From CAZWDL01 sp964632995 (GTDB taxonomy: Bacteria > Bacteroidota > Bacteroidia > Chitinophagales > Saprospiraceae): a stretch of DNA of 29,128 bases. The position numbers were made by a program, and so were the translations under genes. The notes under the pieces were generated by a model, which worked only from the letters and a program-made list of their open reading frames with translations, did not search any database and had not been told where the DNA came from. This document shows positions 1-8,715 of the stretch, piece after piece (the stretch's first letter is position 1; every line of letters begins with the position of its first letter). The stretch is taken from NCBI GenBank assembly GCA_964632995.1, contig CAZWDL010000098.1, positions 1 through 29,128 of the forward strand, in the 5' to 3' direction.

Positions 1-1
1 A

Positions 2-367
<366 letters not shown>

Positions 368-380
368 GGCGTCCCGGGGA

Positions 381-410
381 CAGGAAAAACGGTAGACCCC
401 TTTTTTCCTG
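381..410. terminator. Hairpin after hutU, possible terminator
   Basis: A 9-bp perfect stem pairs 381-389 (CAGGAAAAA) with 402-410 (TTTTTCCTG) around a 12-nt loop, 14 bases after the hutU stop. The A/T-rich inner stem gives a T-tract inside the right arm rather than after it, so this is a weak intrinsic-terminator candidate. Confidence 0.3.
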
Positions 411-530
411 GCCTTTGCCACACCTTTTTCGGCTTTAGAGAAAAGACCTAAAGGACAAATTCCCTGCAAATCCGGGGCTTGCTTTTAGATGCTGTCGCAA
501 TTGCTTATTTTCATGGCTAAAAACAGCACT

Positions 531-1355
531 ATGAGAAGGGGAACAATATATGTAATGCTACTTTATGCAGTACTATCAGCCGGATGCTCCGGAGGTACGG
601 AGCCGGAGGGCGCTGCGGAAGACAGCTTGGAAAGAAAGGCCCAGAAGGCCGATCCTGCCAGCCTGCGCCAGGCCTATCAAAACTATCAAGAAGCGCGTGA
701 GGACCCCATGCCCACTCATCAGATCGAAGAGGCCGGTAAACTTTATCCGGTTGATGAGGCGCCCCTCGATACGGCCTTCTTTGTTTTTCGGGAAGAACTC
801 ATCGACGCGGTGGAAGAGAAAAATATCTTCGCCGTTATGGAAGCGGTCGCCGACGATATTAAGGTCGGCTCCGGAGGTGAAAACGGCATCGCCGCCTTCG
901 CCGGCGCCTGGCAACTGGAATCGGAAGAAAAAACGCAACAATCGCCGCTGTGGAAGGTCCTCGCCGAAATGCTGCGGAGAGGGGGCGCCTTTCACAAAGA
1001 CCGGCGGCGCTTCGTCGCTCCCTATGTCTACGCCACCTGGCCGGAGGAGTACGACGCTTTCACCCACGCCGCCGTAAACGGCGCTGGCGTCCGCCTGCGC
1101 AGCGAACCCAGTCTGAGAAGCCGCATCCTAACCATGGTCTCCTACGATATCGTTGAGTTTCTCGGGGAAGAAGATAAAACAGAAACCATTGACGGCAAGA
1201 CCTATCCCTGGATCCACCTCAAAACACCTGATGGAACCGAGGGCTACCTCTGGGGAAAATTTATTGACCGCCCCACCGGCTACCGCGCCGGGTTTGAAAA
1301 AAGAGACGACGTGTGGAAAATGGTATTTCTGCTTGAAGACAAGGGAAGTTCTTGA
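531..1355 (+). CDS. Predicted lipoprotein with C-terminal bacterial SH3 domain
   Basis: The start chosen is the ATG at 531, which gives a compact lipoprotein signal: MRRGTIYVMLLYAVLSAGC with lipobox LSAGC, so the acylated cysteine is residue 19. Upstream in-frame ATGs at 489 and 513 would put extra non-signal residues in front. The mature protein (about 255 residues) begins with a charged linker and a helical middle. Around residues 180-240 comes an SH3b-type module recognisable from NGAGVRLRSEPSLRSRIL, then PWIHLKTPDGTEGYLWGKFI. SH3b domains commonly bind peptidoglycan or peptides, so a periplasmic, membrane-anchored protein is inferred. The middle region is not recognised. It stands alone between hutU and the ebo cluster, with 249 bp before eboA, and is probably its own transcription unit. 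Confidence 0.8.
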   Translation: MRRGTIYVMLLYAVLSAGCSGGTEPEGAAEDSLERKAQKADPASLRQAYQNYQEAREDPMPTHQIEEAGKLYPVDEAPLDTAFFVFREELIDAVEEKNIFAVMEAVADDIKVGSGGENGIAAFAGAWQLESEEKTQQSPLWKVLAEMLRRGGAFHKDRRRFVAPYVYATWPEEYDAFTHAAVNGAGVRLRSEPSLRSRILTMVSYDIVEFLGEEDKTETIDGKTYPWIHLKTPDGTEGYLWGKFIDRPTGYRAGFEKRDDVWKMVFLLEDKGSS

Positions 1356-1438
1356 ATTTCTGGGTTCGTCTGGAATCCGGCACCTGGTGCGCTGTCCCAA
1401 AAGTATTTAAACTTTCTTTTTTCAAATAACGGGGCTTA

Positions 1439-1469
1439 GAACTGTCAGATTTCAAAAATCTGACAGTTC
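1439..1469. repeat. Perfect 14-bp inverted repeat with 3-nt loop
   Basis: Left arm 1439-1452 (GAACTGTCAGATTT) is exactly complementary to right arm 1456-1469, with loop CAA. It lies in the 249-bp gap between the SH3 lipoprotein and eboA. No T-run follows, so a simple terminator is not the best reading. Its ends (AACTGTC/GACAGTT) and its central TTCAA resemble the longer palindrome at 25907-25969, which suggests both belong to a dispersed palindrome family in this genome. Confidence 0.75.
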
Positions 1470-1502
1470 CATCCAACAAAAGAGACCAGAATCACCGACA
1501 GT

Positions 1503-1510
1503 TATTTTTG
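1503..1510 (+). promoter_or_regulatory. Candidate -7 element upstream of eboA
   Basis: TATTTTTG matches the Bacteroidota -7 consensus TAnnTTTG exactly. It lies about 95 bases before the eboA ATG. No TTG/TTTG -33 element is seen 17-23 bases upstream. The heptamer GACAGTT, also present in the right arm of the nearby inverted repeat, overlaps its first base. Confidence 0.35.
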
Positions 1511-1604
1511 GGTAGTATCCAAATTATAGCCCTCCCTTGGCCTTCCTCTTTTCAATTTTTCCTATTTTGTCCGGAACAAATCTACATCCGATCAAAAAGA
1601 AAAA

Positions 1605-2510
1605 ATGACCCACGAGCAACTAGAACAAATTCAGTCCTTTCTCTTTGACCTGATAAGTCAGCGCGCACCGGAAGAGGGACTGGACTGGCTGAGCAGCCGG
1701 CTTGAGGAAATTCAACAAACAAAAAAGGATCGCACCTTTTATCTGACCTTCAGCGCCATGCCACGCTACCTGGGCAAGGATAAGCTATTGCTGGAACTTG
1801 CCCATATGAAGCGCGCCGGTCAGCTGCGGGAAGGCTTTCACCCGCTCGACTGGACCGTAGACCGGGCAGCGCGTGTATGGCTGTTGTTGCATTTACCACA
1901 CGATAAGACCACTGACTTCATTCGCAAAATGGAGATGCTTTTTAGTACGGCCGATATGGGTGAGCTGGAAGCGCTGTACAGCAGCCTCCCGCTCATTCCC
2001 TACCCGCAGCATTTCGTTAAACGCGCCGCCGAGGGCATCCGCACCAATATGACAAACGTCTTCGACGCCATCGCCCTCGACAATCCTTATCCGGCCGAAT
2101 ACCTCGACCAGGGCGCCTGGAACCAACTGGTGCTGAAAGCCGCCTTTATGGACCGCCCCCTTTATCGAATATACGGCCTGGAAAAACGCGCGAACAGCGA
2201 ACTGGCGCAAATCATCTCTGATTATGCCCACGAACGCTGGGCTGCCGGCCGGGTCGTATCTCCCGAATTCTGGCGCCCCGTAGGCCCTTTTGTCACCGAT
2301 AGCATCGTAGAGGATCTGCGTCGCCTCTTCCAGGAGGAACACCCCTTGCAACGGGAAGCAGCTGCCCTCGTTTGCGCCGAAAGCGAACACCCGGAAGCGA
2401 ATAAACTGCTGGACGAACACCCGGCGATTAAGCAGAAAATAGAGGAAGGAAAAAGCAGCTGGGAACAGCTGTCGCGTACCTGGTGGGAAGAAAAGAGCAG
2501 TAGGCAGTAG
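1605..2510 (+). CDS. eboA: EboA family protein
   Basis: First gene of a full ebo cluster. EboA proteins have no assigned biochemical activity; the cluster is linked in cyanobacteria to moving a scytonemin precursor to the periplasm. The 301-residue product is predicted soluble and helical, with no signal peptide or membrane segment. Typical family stretches are RTFYLTFSAMPRYLGKDKL (about residues 43-61) and DWTVDRAARVWLLLHLP (about 83-99). The assignment rests on those stretches together with the order of the five genes that follow. The ATG at 1605 is preceded by AAAAAGAAAAA, with little Shine-Dalgarno character, as usual in Bacteroidota. The gene is followed by 72 bases and then eboB on the same strand, which fits an operon. 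Confidence 0.88.
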   Translation: MTHEQLEQIQSFLFDLISQRAPEEGLDWLSSRLEEIQQTKKDRTFYLTFSAMPRYLGKDKLLLELAHMKRAGQLREGFHPLDWTVDRAARVWLLLHLPHDKTTDFIRKMEMLFSTADMGELEALYSSLPLIPYPQHFVKRAAEGIRTNMTNVFDAIALDNPYPAEYLDQGAWNQLVLKAAFMDRPLYRIYGLEKRANSELAQIISDYAHERWAAGRVVSPEFWRPVGPFVTDSIVEDLRRLFQEEHPLQREAAALVCAESEHPEANKLLDEHPAIKQKIEEGKSSWEQLSRTWWEEKSSRQ

Positions 2511-2582
2511 GCACCCTCTCATCACAACTGAAAGAAGCCAATAACCAGCTGCTAACATTATAAAGATTCAAAACCGACAATC

Positions 2583-3512
2583 ATGTCACAGGATAAATTA
2601 ACCATGATCATTGACCCGCATGTGCACATGACCTCCCGGACGACGGACGACTACGAGGCTATGCGCAATGCCGGAGTGGTGGCTATTATAGAGCCGGCCT
2701 TCTGGCTGGGGCAACCTCGAACTACCCTGGGTTCCTTCAAGGACTACTTCAGCAGCCTGGTCGGCTGGGAGCGCTTTCGCGCCAGCCAGTTCGGCATCAA
2801 ACACTACTGTACTATCGGACTTAACTCTAAAGAAGCCAATAACGAAGAGCTGGCAGAACAGGTCATGGAACTGCTGCCGCTTTACATCTGTAAGGAAGGT
2901 GTAGTGGGTGTAGGCGAAATCGGGTACGACGATCAGACACCCGCCGAAGACAAGTACTTCCGCCGGCAACTCGAACTGGCGCTGGAGGCCGATCTGCCGG
3001 TGCAAATTCACACGCCGCACCGCGATAAGAAGCGAGGCACCTCCCGCTCCATGGACGTCTGTGAAGAACACGGACTGGAGCCCGGCGCAGTCATCGTCGA
3101 TCACAATAATGAAGAGACGGTGCGTGAGGTGCTGGACCGCGGCTTCTGGGCAGCTTTTACCATCTATCCTTTTTCCAAAATGGGCAATGAACGCATGGTA
3201 GAGGTAGTTCGCCAATACGGTTCTGAGCGTATCTTCATCAACAGCGCCGCCGACTGGGGCATCAGCGATCCGCTGGCTGTCCCGAAAACGGCCGCCCTCA
3301 TGCGCGAGCGCGGCATTCCCGAATCGCAGATCATCGATGTCTGTTACAACAATGCCCTGGAGGCTTTCACCCAGAGCGGCCAGATGAAAGAAAGCGACTG
3401 GCTGGAAGAAGAAGGAATCGACCAACGGGAGAAGTTTCTCGGCAACTCCATCCTGCGCGGCGGGCAAAAGCCGAAAGTAGGGAGAGAATCCGGGAATATT
3501 ATTATTGAGTAA
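2583..3512 (+). CDS. eboB: EboB, TatD-like metal-dependent hydrolase
   Basis: A 309-residue member of the TatD/amidohydrolase TIM-barrel superfamily, in the divergent EboB branch. Metal-site motifs in order are IDPHVHMTSRT (about 10-20), GVGEIGYDD (about 110-118), QIHTPHRDKKRG (about 140-151), IVDHNNEETV (about 170-179) and NSAADWGISDP (about 220-230). Together these give the expected HxH, Glu, His, His and Asp ligands, so the protein is probably catalytically competent. True TatD proteins are nucleases or proofreading hydrolases of about 260 residues. The longer length and the position between eboA and eboC point instead to EboB, whose substrate is unknown. It is predicted to be cytoplasmic, since no signal peptide is visible. 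Confidence 0.9.
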   Translation: MSQDKLTMIIDPHVHMTSRTTDDYEAMRNAGVVAIIEPAFWLGQPRTTLGSFKDYFSSLVGWERFRASQFGIKHYCTIGLNSKEANNEELAEQVMELLPLYICKEGVVGVGEIGYDDQTPAEDKYFRRQLELALEADLPVQIHTPHRDKKRGTSRSMDVCEEHGLEPGAVIVDHNNEETVREVLDRGFWAAFTIYPFSKMGNERMVEVVRQYGSERIFINSAADWGISDPLAVPKTAALMRERGIPESQIIDVCYNNALEAFTQSGQMKESDWLEEEGIDQREKFLGNSILRGGQKPKVGRESGNIIIE

Positions 3513-3610
3513 AGTGTTTGAGTTCTTGAGTTCCTGGATGCCTGCAAAAAAACCAATTTAAAAGTACCCGGGCACATTTAAATTGGGTTTGTGAAGAAGA
3601 GAATCATGAA

Positions 3611-3646
3611 GACAAGATGACCGGGGAAACGCCCGGTCTCCTTGTC
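3611..3646 (+). promoter_or_regulatory. Hairpin in the eboB-eboC intercistronic gap
   Basis: Stem 3611-3625 (GACAAGATGACCGGG) pairs with 3632-3646 (CCCGGTCTCCTTGTC), 13 of 15 positions, with a 2x2 internal loop and a 6-nt apical loop. A second pairing, AAGATGAC (3614-3621) with GTCATCTT (3644-3651), competes for the same bases. Only a weak T-rich stretch follows. It could be a leaky terminator, an mRNA-stability element or an attenuator within the ebo operon. Confidence 0.45.
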
Positions 3647-3707
3647 ATCTTAAATTTTCACAAAATCAGGCTTAGTTTCTAACTCGCGGTTAATCAAAGA
3701 AATTGAA

Positions 3708-4616
3708 ATGTCCGTTATTGCTCCTTATCTGCGTCTGATGCGACCGGCCAATATCATCACGGCCTGGGCTGATATCCTCGCCGGATTCGTCGTTTCGGGT
3801 GTGTATCTGCCGGTATCGCTGAGCGGATTCATTCACGTGAGCAGCGGCCGGCTGGAAGATCTGGCCTGGTTGCTGTTGTCGACGACCGGACTGTACGGGG
3901 GCGGTGTGGTCATGAATGACGTTTTCGACCTCGAACTCGACCGGATAGAGCGGCCGGAGCGCCCCTTGCCCAGTGGCCGGGCCGGTTTCCGGGGGGCGCT
4001 TCTTTTAGGCATTGCCCTCTTGTTGCTGGGCGTGCTTACGGCCGCGCAGGTCAGTGCGCGCAGCGCTTGGCTGGCTTTTGCTGTGGGGCTGCTCGCCGTC
4101 ATCTACGATGCTTTTGGCAAACATCATTCCTGGCTGGGCCCGCTCAACATGGGCGCCTGCCGGGGAGGTAATCTCCTGCTGGGAATGAGCCTCTTGCCGC
4201 TGGCCTACTGGGCCTGGTTGCTGGCGCTGATCCCCGTCGGGTACATCGCCGCCATCACCCTGATCAGCCGGGGAGAAGTGAGCGGTAGCGGCCGGCGCCC
4301 GCTCTACGGCGCCCTCGGCGCCTATCTGCTGATTATGGGGGGACTGCTGGGGTTAGGAGCTGCCGGCGCTTACGAGTGGTGGTTATCCCTGCCTTTCCTG
4401 TTCATATTCGGCCTGCTCATACTGCCGCCCCTCATCCGCGCTATACAGTATCCCTCCGGCCCCCGGATTGGTAAAGCCGTGCGGGCCGGCGTGCTGGCCC
4501 TGATCGCGCTGGATGCTGCCCTCGCTGCTGCCTTCGGTGGCTGGCTGGCCGCATTGCTCATTCTGTTGTTGTTACCCCTATCTTTGCTTGTCGCTGGCTA
4601 TTTCGCAGTTACCTGA
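3708..4616 (+). CDS. eboC: EboC, UbiA-like membrane prenyltransferase
   Basis: A 302-residue integral membrane protein of the UbiA superfamily, which transfers prenyl chains to aromatic or other acceptors. The first Asp-rich motif is intact: NDVFDLELD at residues 70-78, followed by RPERPLPSG. A second conserved patch, YDAFGKHHSWLGPLNMG at about 132-148 followed by CRGGNLLLG, matches the EboC form rather than UbiA or heme O synthases, in which the second loop differs. About eight or nine hydrophobic spans cover the chain (for example around 54-68, 98-112, 118-132, 164-180, 200-222, 226-240 and 258-300). It is the only membrane protein in the cluster, so it probably makes a lipid-linked product or forms the membrane site for the soluble Ebo proteins. 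It is separated from eboB by 195 bp that contain a hairpin. Confidence 0.92.
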   Translation: MSVIAPYLRLMRPANIITAWADILAGFVVSGVYLPVSLSGFIHVSSGRLEDLAWLLLSTTGLYGGGVVMNDVFDLELDRIERPERPLPSGRAGFRGALLLGIALLLLGVLTAAQVSARSAWLAFAVGLLAVIYDAFGKHHSWLGPLNMGACRGGNLLLGMSLLPLAYWAWLLALIPVGYIAAITLISRGEVSGSGRRPLYGALGAYLLIMGGLLGLGAAGAYEWWLSLPFLFIFGLLILPPLIRAIQYPSGPRIGKAVRAGVLALIALDAALAAAFGGWLAALLILLLLPLSLLVAGYFAVT

Positions 4617-4864
4617 CTTTTTTTTAAACTAAAGCCAGGTCACGGCCGTATAGTAGGTAATCCGGGTTAAGGGTTTTCAGGTTCTACTCCGTCTTGGAGC
4701 AAAATAGAAATTACATTCCCAAGCGCCCACCTTCTTTGCATTTGACACGATACCCTTATATTACTTCGCCTCAAGGACCAGCAGAAGCAACGGCAGATTT
4801 CGAGTAAAAATGAAAAGCACCGAAAGACTGGGAGTACAATATTTACAGGACAACCTAACACTTC

Positions 4865-6034
4865 ATGAAAAAACTTCATCAGGATTTTACGATCAACTTT
4901 AGATACGATGTACATTTTACCCGCGCTTTGTTTGATAACGATAATTCCCTGCTTCAGGAGATTATACACGGACAATCCAGTCAGCATCCCGCTAAGATAA
5001 TGGTCATTATCGACGACGGCGTCGCCGAATACTATCCGAATTTATCGCAGGAACTGCATCAATATGCCCGGGCGCGGCCGGAACTCATGCAGCTCTGCGG
5101 CAGCCCCATCATTGTTCCCGGCGGCGAGCGGGCCAAGAACGACCCGCAACTGGTCGAGCAAATTCTGGTGGACATTAACCGCCACGGCATTGACCGACAC
5201 GCCTTTATTATGGCTATCGGCGGCGGGGCGGTGCTCGATATGGCCGGTTACGCAGCCGCGATCGCTCACCGGGGCATCCGGCATATCCGGATACCGACAA
5301 CGGTGCTTTCGCAAAATGACTCCGGCGTCGGGGTCAAAAACGGCATCAACTACTTTGGCAAGAAAAATTTCCTGGGCTGCTTCGCCCCGCCTGTCGCCGT
5401 GATCAACGATTTCAACTTTCTGCGTACGCTCCACGACCGCGACTGGCGCGCCGGTATCTCGGAAGCTATCAAGGTGAGCCTGATCAAGGACCGCCCCTTT
5501 TTCGAATTTCTGGAAAAAGCCGCCCCACAGCTCGCCCGCCGGGAGGAAGCCCCTATGGAACACCTCATCTACCAATGCGCCCGCCTGCACATGGAACACA
5601 TCGCCGGCGGCGACCCTTTTGAAATGGGCTCTTCCCGTCCGCTCGACTTCGGGCACTGGTCAGCACATAAACTGGAGCAACTCAGCGATTACCGGCTGCG
5701 GCACGGAGAAGCCGTCGCTATCGGCATCGCACTTGACGCTACCTACTCTTTTCTCAAAAATCTGATCGACAAAACCGCCTGGCAACAGATCATCCGGATG
5801 ATGCAGGAGTTGGGTTTCGAAGTATTTACTCCGGAATTGAACAAGAAACATGCCGGCAAGTTAGTCGTTTTAGAAGGCCTCGATGAGTTCCGTGAACATC
5901 TGGGAGGTCAATTGACTATTATGTTGCTGGAGCAAATCGGCCGGGGCTGCGAAGTTCACGAAATGGACCGGGGCCTCATTCAGGAAGCCATTCAGCTGCT
6001 CGAGCGCATTCATCAAACCGCTATAATTTCCTAA
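4865..6034 (+). CDS. eboD: EboD, 3-dehydroquinate synthase-like enzyme
   Basis: A 389-residue sugar-phosphate cyclase homologue. It has the dehydroquinate synthase fold signatures: PGGERAKND (about 85-93), the NAD-binding GGGAVLDMAGYAA (119-131), PTTVLSQNDSGVGVKNG (144-160) and zinc ligands E200, H264 and H280 (in GISEAIK, DFGHWSAHKLE and RHGEAVAIG). Retention of these residues argues for a working cyclase acting on a phosphorylated keto-sugar. Differences from true AroB (for instance SQNDSGVGVKNG where AroB has AQVDSSVGGKT) and the ebo context make EboD the better name. The 248-bp gap before it (4617-4864) opens with a T-run and contains no convincing gene or promoter. Its stop overlaps the eboE start (TAATG), which implies translational coupling. 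Confidence 0.93.
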   Translation: MKKLHQDFTINFRYDVHFTRALFDNDNSLLQEIIHGQSSQHPAKIMVIIDDGVAEYYPNLSQELHQYARARPELMQLCGSPIIVPGGERAKNDPQLVEQILVDINRHGIDRHAFIMAIGGGAVLDMAGYAAAIAHRGIRHIRIPTTVLSQNDSGVGVKNGINYFGKKNFLGCFAPPVAVINDFNFLRTLHDRDWRAGISEAIKVSLIKDRPFFEFLEKAAPQLARREEAPMEHLIYQCARLHMEHIAGGDPFEMGSSRPLDFGHWSAHKLEQLSDYRLRHGEAVAIGIALDATYSFLKNLIDKTAWQQIIRMMQELGFEVFTPELNKKHAGKLVVLEGLDEFREHLGGQLTIMLLEQIGRGCEVHEMDRGLIQEAIQLLERIHQTAIIS

Positions 6035-7245
6035 TGCAAATTTCAGACCAACAACACTTAACGTATTGTACCAACATCCATCCAGGTGAAAACTGGCAGG
6101 CCGTCTTCAACAGCCTGGAACGCTACGTGCTGCCCATTAAGGAAAAGCTGTCCCCCGACCAGCCCTTCGGCATCGGCCTGCGCCTGTCCAACAAGGCGAG
6201 CCAGGAACTGGGCGGCGGAGAACCACTGGAGGCTTTCCGCAACTGGCTTGACGAGCATGGCTGTTACGTATTCACCATGAACGGCTTCCCCTACGGTGAA
6301 TTCCACGGGGATAGTGTCAAGGAAAAGGTACACCATCCCGACTGGACCACCCGCGAACGCGTGTACTACACCATTCGCCTGGCCAATCAACTGTCGGCAC
6401 TGCTCCCAGAAGGCATGGACGGTGGCATCTCCACCAGCCCCCTGTCCTACAAACTCTGGCACGAAGATATCGCCGAGCGCGAAACTGCTATCGTTCGCTC
6501 TACCGAACACCTCCTCGAGGTAGTGGATCACCTTTTCGATATCGAAGAACGCACAGGTCAGCACATTCACATTGACCTGGAACCCGAACCCGACGGGCTG
6601 CTGGAGGACAGCCGCGAAACCATCGATTACTGGCAGCGCTGGCTCCTGCCGATGGGCATCGAACACTTCGCCGGCCGCCTGCATGTACAGGAAGCCGAAT
6701 CAGTCATCCGCCGGCATGTCAACCTGTGCTACGACGCCTGTCATTTTGCAGTGGAATACGAAAGCCCTGAAGAGGCCATCCGCCTTTTCCGCGAGCAAGG
6801 CATTCAAATCGGCAAGGTGCAAATCAGTTCTGCAATCAAGTCGCTTCTCCCGGAGAAAAAGAAAGAGCGCCAGAAATTCAAAAAGCAGTTTGAGGTATTT
6901 AATGAATCTACCTACCTGCACCAGGTCATCGCCCGCGACATCAATGAGCGGCTGATCAATTATCCGGACTTGCCCGACGCCCTGGCTGAAATTGACGATC
7001 TCGACTTGAAAGAGTGGCGCATGCATTTTCACGTCCCCCTCTTCATCGATCATTATCACGACCTGAAATCTACGCAGGATGAAGTCATTCGCCTCCTGGA
7101 TATTCAACGCCGCGAACCTTTTACCAATCACCTGGAGGTGGAAACCTATACCTGGGAAGTGCTGCCCAAGGGACTGCAGAAAGATCTCAAGGAATCCATC
7201 GAACGGGAACTGGAATGGGTGAAGGAGCAGATGCTGGATACTTGA
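6034..7245 (+). CDS. eboE: EboE, metabolite traffic protein of the xylose-isomerase-like TIM-barrel fold
   Basis: A 403-residue soluble protein of the sugar phosphate isomerase/AP endonuclease 2 fold, longer than the usual 260-300 residues. Visible stretches are LTYCTNIHPGENW (about 9-21), the EboE hallmark near the N-terminus, TMNGFPYGEFHGD (about 80-92), HIHIDLEPEPDGLLED (about 178-193), a probable metal-site strand, VNLCYDACHFAVEYE (about 229-243) and MHFHVPLFIDHYHDL (about 330-344). The His/Glu/Asp content of these strands fits a divalent-metal site. The start codon shares its A with the eboD stop. The reaction is unknown; family descriptions call it a metabolite traffic protein because the cyanobacterial cluster is needed for export of a scytonemin precursor. 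eboF follows after 41 bases. Confidence 0.93.
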   Translation: MQISDQQHLTYCTNIHPGENWQAVFNSLERYVLPIKEKLSPDQPFGIGLRLSNKASQELGGGEPLEAFRNWLDEHGCYVFTMNGFPYGEFHGDSVKEKVHHPDWTTRERVYYTIRLANQLSALLPEGMDGGISTSPLSYKLWHEDIAERETAIVRSTEHLLEVVDHLFDIEERTGQHIHIDLEPEPDGLLEDSRETIDYWQRWLLPMGIEHFAGRLHVQEAESVIRRHVNLCYDACHFAVEYESPEEAIRLFREQGIQIGKVQISSAIKSLLPEKKKERQKFKKQFEVFNESTYLHQVIARDINERLINYPDLPDALAEIDDLDLKEWRMHFHVPLFIDHYHDLKSTQDEVIRLLDIQRREPFTNHLEVETYTWEVLPKGLQKDLKESIERELEWVKEQMLDT

Positions 7246-7286
7246 TGTTTAGAGACACATAGTTAATCAAAACACGAAATCCAACG

Positions 7287-8672
7287 ATGCATAAAACCGC
7301 CGTCATCAATGTGGTGGGATTGACGCCACGGTTAATTGGAGAAGATACGCCTTTCATCCGGCGCTGGTCTGCCGGAGGGAAGCAGATTTCCATCGATCCG
7401 GTGCTACCTGCCGTAACCTGTTCGGCGCAATCGACCTATCTGACCGGTCAGTTGCCGGCCGTTCACGGTATTGTGGGCAACGGCTGGTATTTTAAGGAAG
7501 AATGCGAGGTAAAATTCTGGCGGCAAAGTAACAAGCTCGTCCGGGCCCACAAGATATGGGAGGTTGCCAAACGGGCAGATCCAGACTTTACCTGCGCCAA
7601 TATGTTCTGGTGGTACAACATGTACTCCAGTGTTGACTACTCAGCCACTCCGCGCCCCAACTATCTTGTCGACGGCCGGAAGACCCCCGACATCTACACT
7701 TACCCGGCCGCCTGGCGCGATGAACTGCAACGCCAGCTGGGCCAGTTTCCTCTGTTCAACTTCTGGGGGCCCACCACCTCCATCGTCTCCAGCCGCTGGA
7801 TCGCCGATGCCTCCATACTTACCGATCAACGCTACGATCCTACCCTCACCCTCATTTACCTTCCCCATCTCGATTACAACCTGCAACGCCACGGCCACGA
7901 TCACCCCAGCATCGCCAGTGACTTGCAGCAGATCGACGCCGTAGTGGAGGACCTGGTCAAGCACTACGAAGCGAACGGCGCCCGCGTCGTGCTTCTTTCG
8001 GAATACGGCATTACCGATGTGCAGCGCCCGGTACACCTCAACCGTCGTCTGCGGGAAGCCGGGCTGCTGGCCTTGCGACGGGAACAACAGTGGGAACTAC
8101 TCGACCCCGGCGCCAGCCAGGCCTTCGCCGTCGCCGATCACCAGGTGGCCCACGTGTACGTCAATGACAAAAGTAAATCGGCCCAGGTGAGGGCCTTACT
8201 GGAAAAAACGGAAGGCGTAGATTTCGTGCTCGACAAGCCGGCGCAATTAGCCTACGGCCTGCAGCACGAGCGGTCGGGCGACTTCGTCGCCGTCGCTGAC
8301 CGCGACTCCTGGTTTACGTACTACTTCTGGCTGGATGACAAATTGGCTCCCGACTATGCCCGCAGTGTCGATATTCATCGCAAACCGGGCTACGACCCCG
8401 TGGAAATGTTTATCAATCCCGACATCAAAATGCCCATGCTGAAAGCAGGCTGGAAAGTTCTGCGCAAAAAAATGGGCTTCCGTATGGTCATGGATCTCAT
8501 CCCGCTCGACGCTTCCCTCGTCAGCGGCTCCCACGGCCGTATCCCCGAAGACCGCGCTGACCGCCCCGTGTTCATCACCCGGCAAAAAGACCTGAATAGT
8601 CCCGACAGCATCGCCCCCACCGGCGTGTTTAACCTCCTGCTGCAACATCTGCAAGCGCGGGCCCTCACATGA
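7287..8672 (+). CDS. eboF: EboF, alkaline phosphatase/nucleotide pyrophosphatase-like protein
   Basis: Last gene of the ebo cluster, 461 residues, with the type I phosphodiesterase/nucleotide pyrophosphatase fold. The nucleophile motif is recognisable: VLPAVTCSAQSTYLTG with Thr at residue 44, followed by PAVHGIVGN. D196 and H202 (LPHLDYNLQRHG) and H416 (SGSHGRIP) can supply one metal site. The other site looks eroded: the N-terminal IDGL-type aspartate is replaced within INVVGLTP (residues 7-14), and the usual SDHG motif reads SEYG (238-241). No signal peptide is visible, so a cytoplasmic role is inferred, unlike most secreted relatives. It may bind or process a phosphorylated intermediate with altered chemistry. 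It lies 41 bases after eboE in the same operon. Confidence 0.9.
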   Translation: MHKTAVINVVGLTPRLIGEDTPFIRRWSAGGKQISIDPVLPAVTCSAQSTYLTGQLPAVHGIVGNGWYFKEECEVKFWRQSNKLVRAHKIWEVAKRADPDFTCANMFWWYNMYSSVDYSATPRPNYLVDGRKTPDIYTYPAAWRDELQRQLGQFPLFNFWGPTTSIVSSRWIADASILTDQRYDPTLTLIYLPHLDYNLQRHGHDHPSIASDLQQIDAVVEDLVKHYEANGARVVLLSEYGITDVQRPVHLNRRLREAGLLALRREQQWELLDPGASQAFAVADHQVAHVYVNDKSKSAQVRALLEKTEGVDFVLDKPAQLAYGLQHERSGDFVAVADRDSWFTYYFWLDDKLAPDYARSVDIHRKPGYDPVEMFINPDIKMPMLKAGWKVLRKKMGFRMVMDLIPLDASLVSGSHGRIPEDRADRPVFITRQKDLNSPDSIAPTGVFNLLLQHLQARALT

Positions 8673-8715
8673 CTTTTATGACCTCCTGACTTCCCTTCTG
8701 TAAGCGCCCTTTAAA

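Noticed and set aside
4667..4987. 106-residue minus-strand frame across the eboC-eboD gap
   Set aside because: Overlaps the 5' end of eboD, has no recognisable domain or start signal; not supported as a gene.
4865..6034. Calling this gene aroB
   Set aside because: Motif differences from true dehydroquinate synthase and the surrounding ebo genes favour EboD; no shikimate genes nearby.
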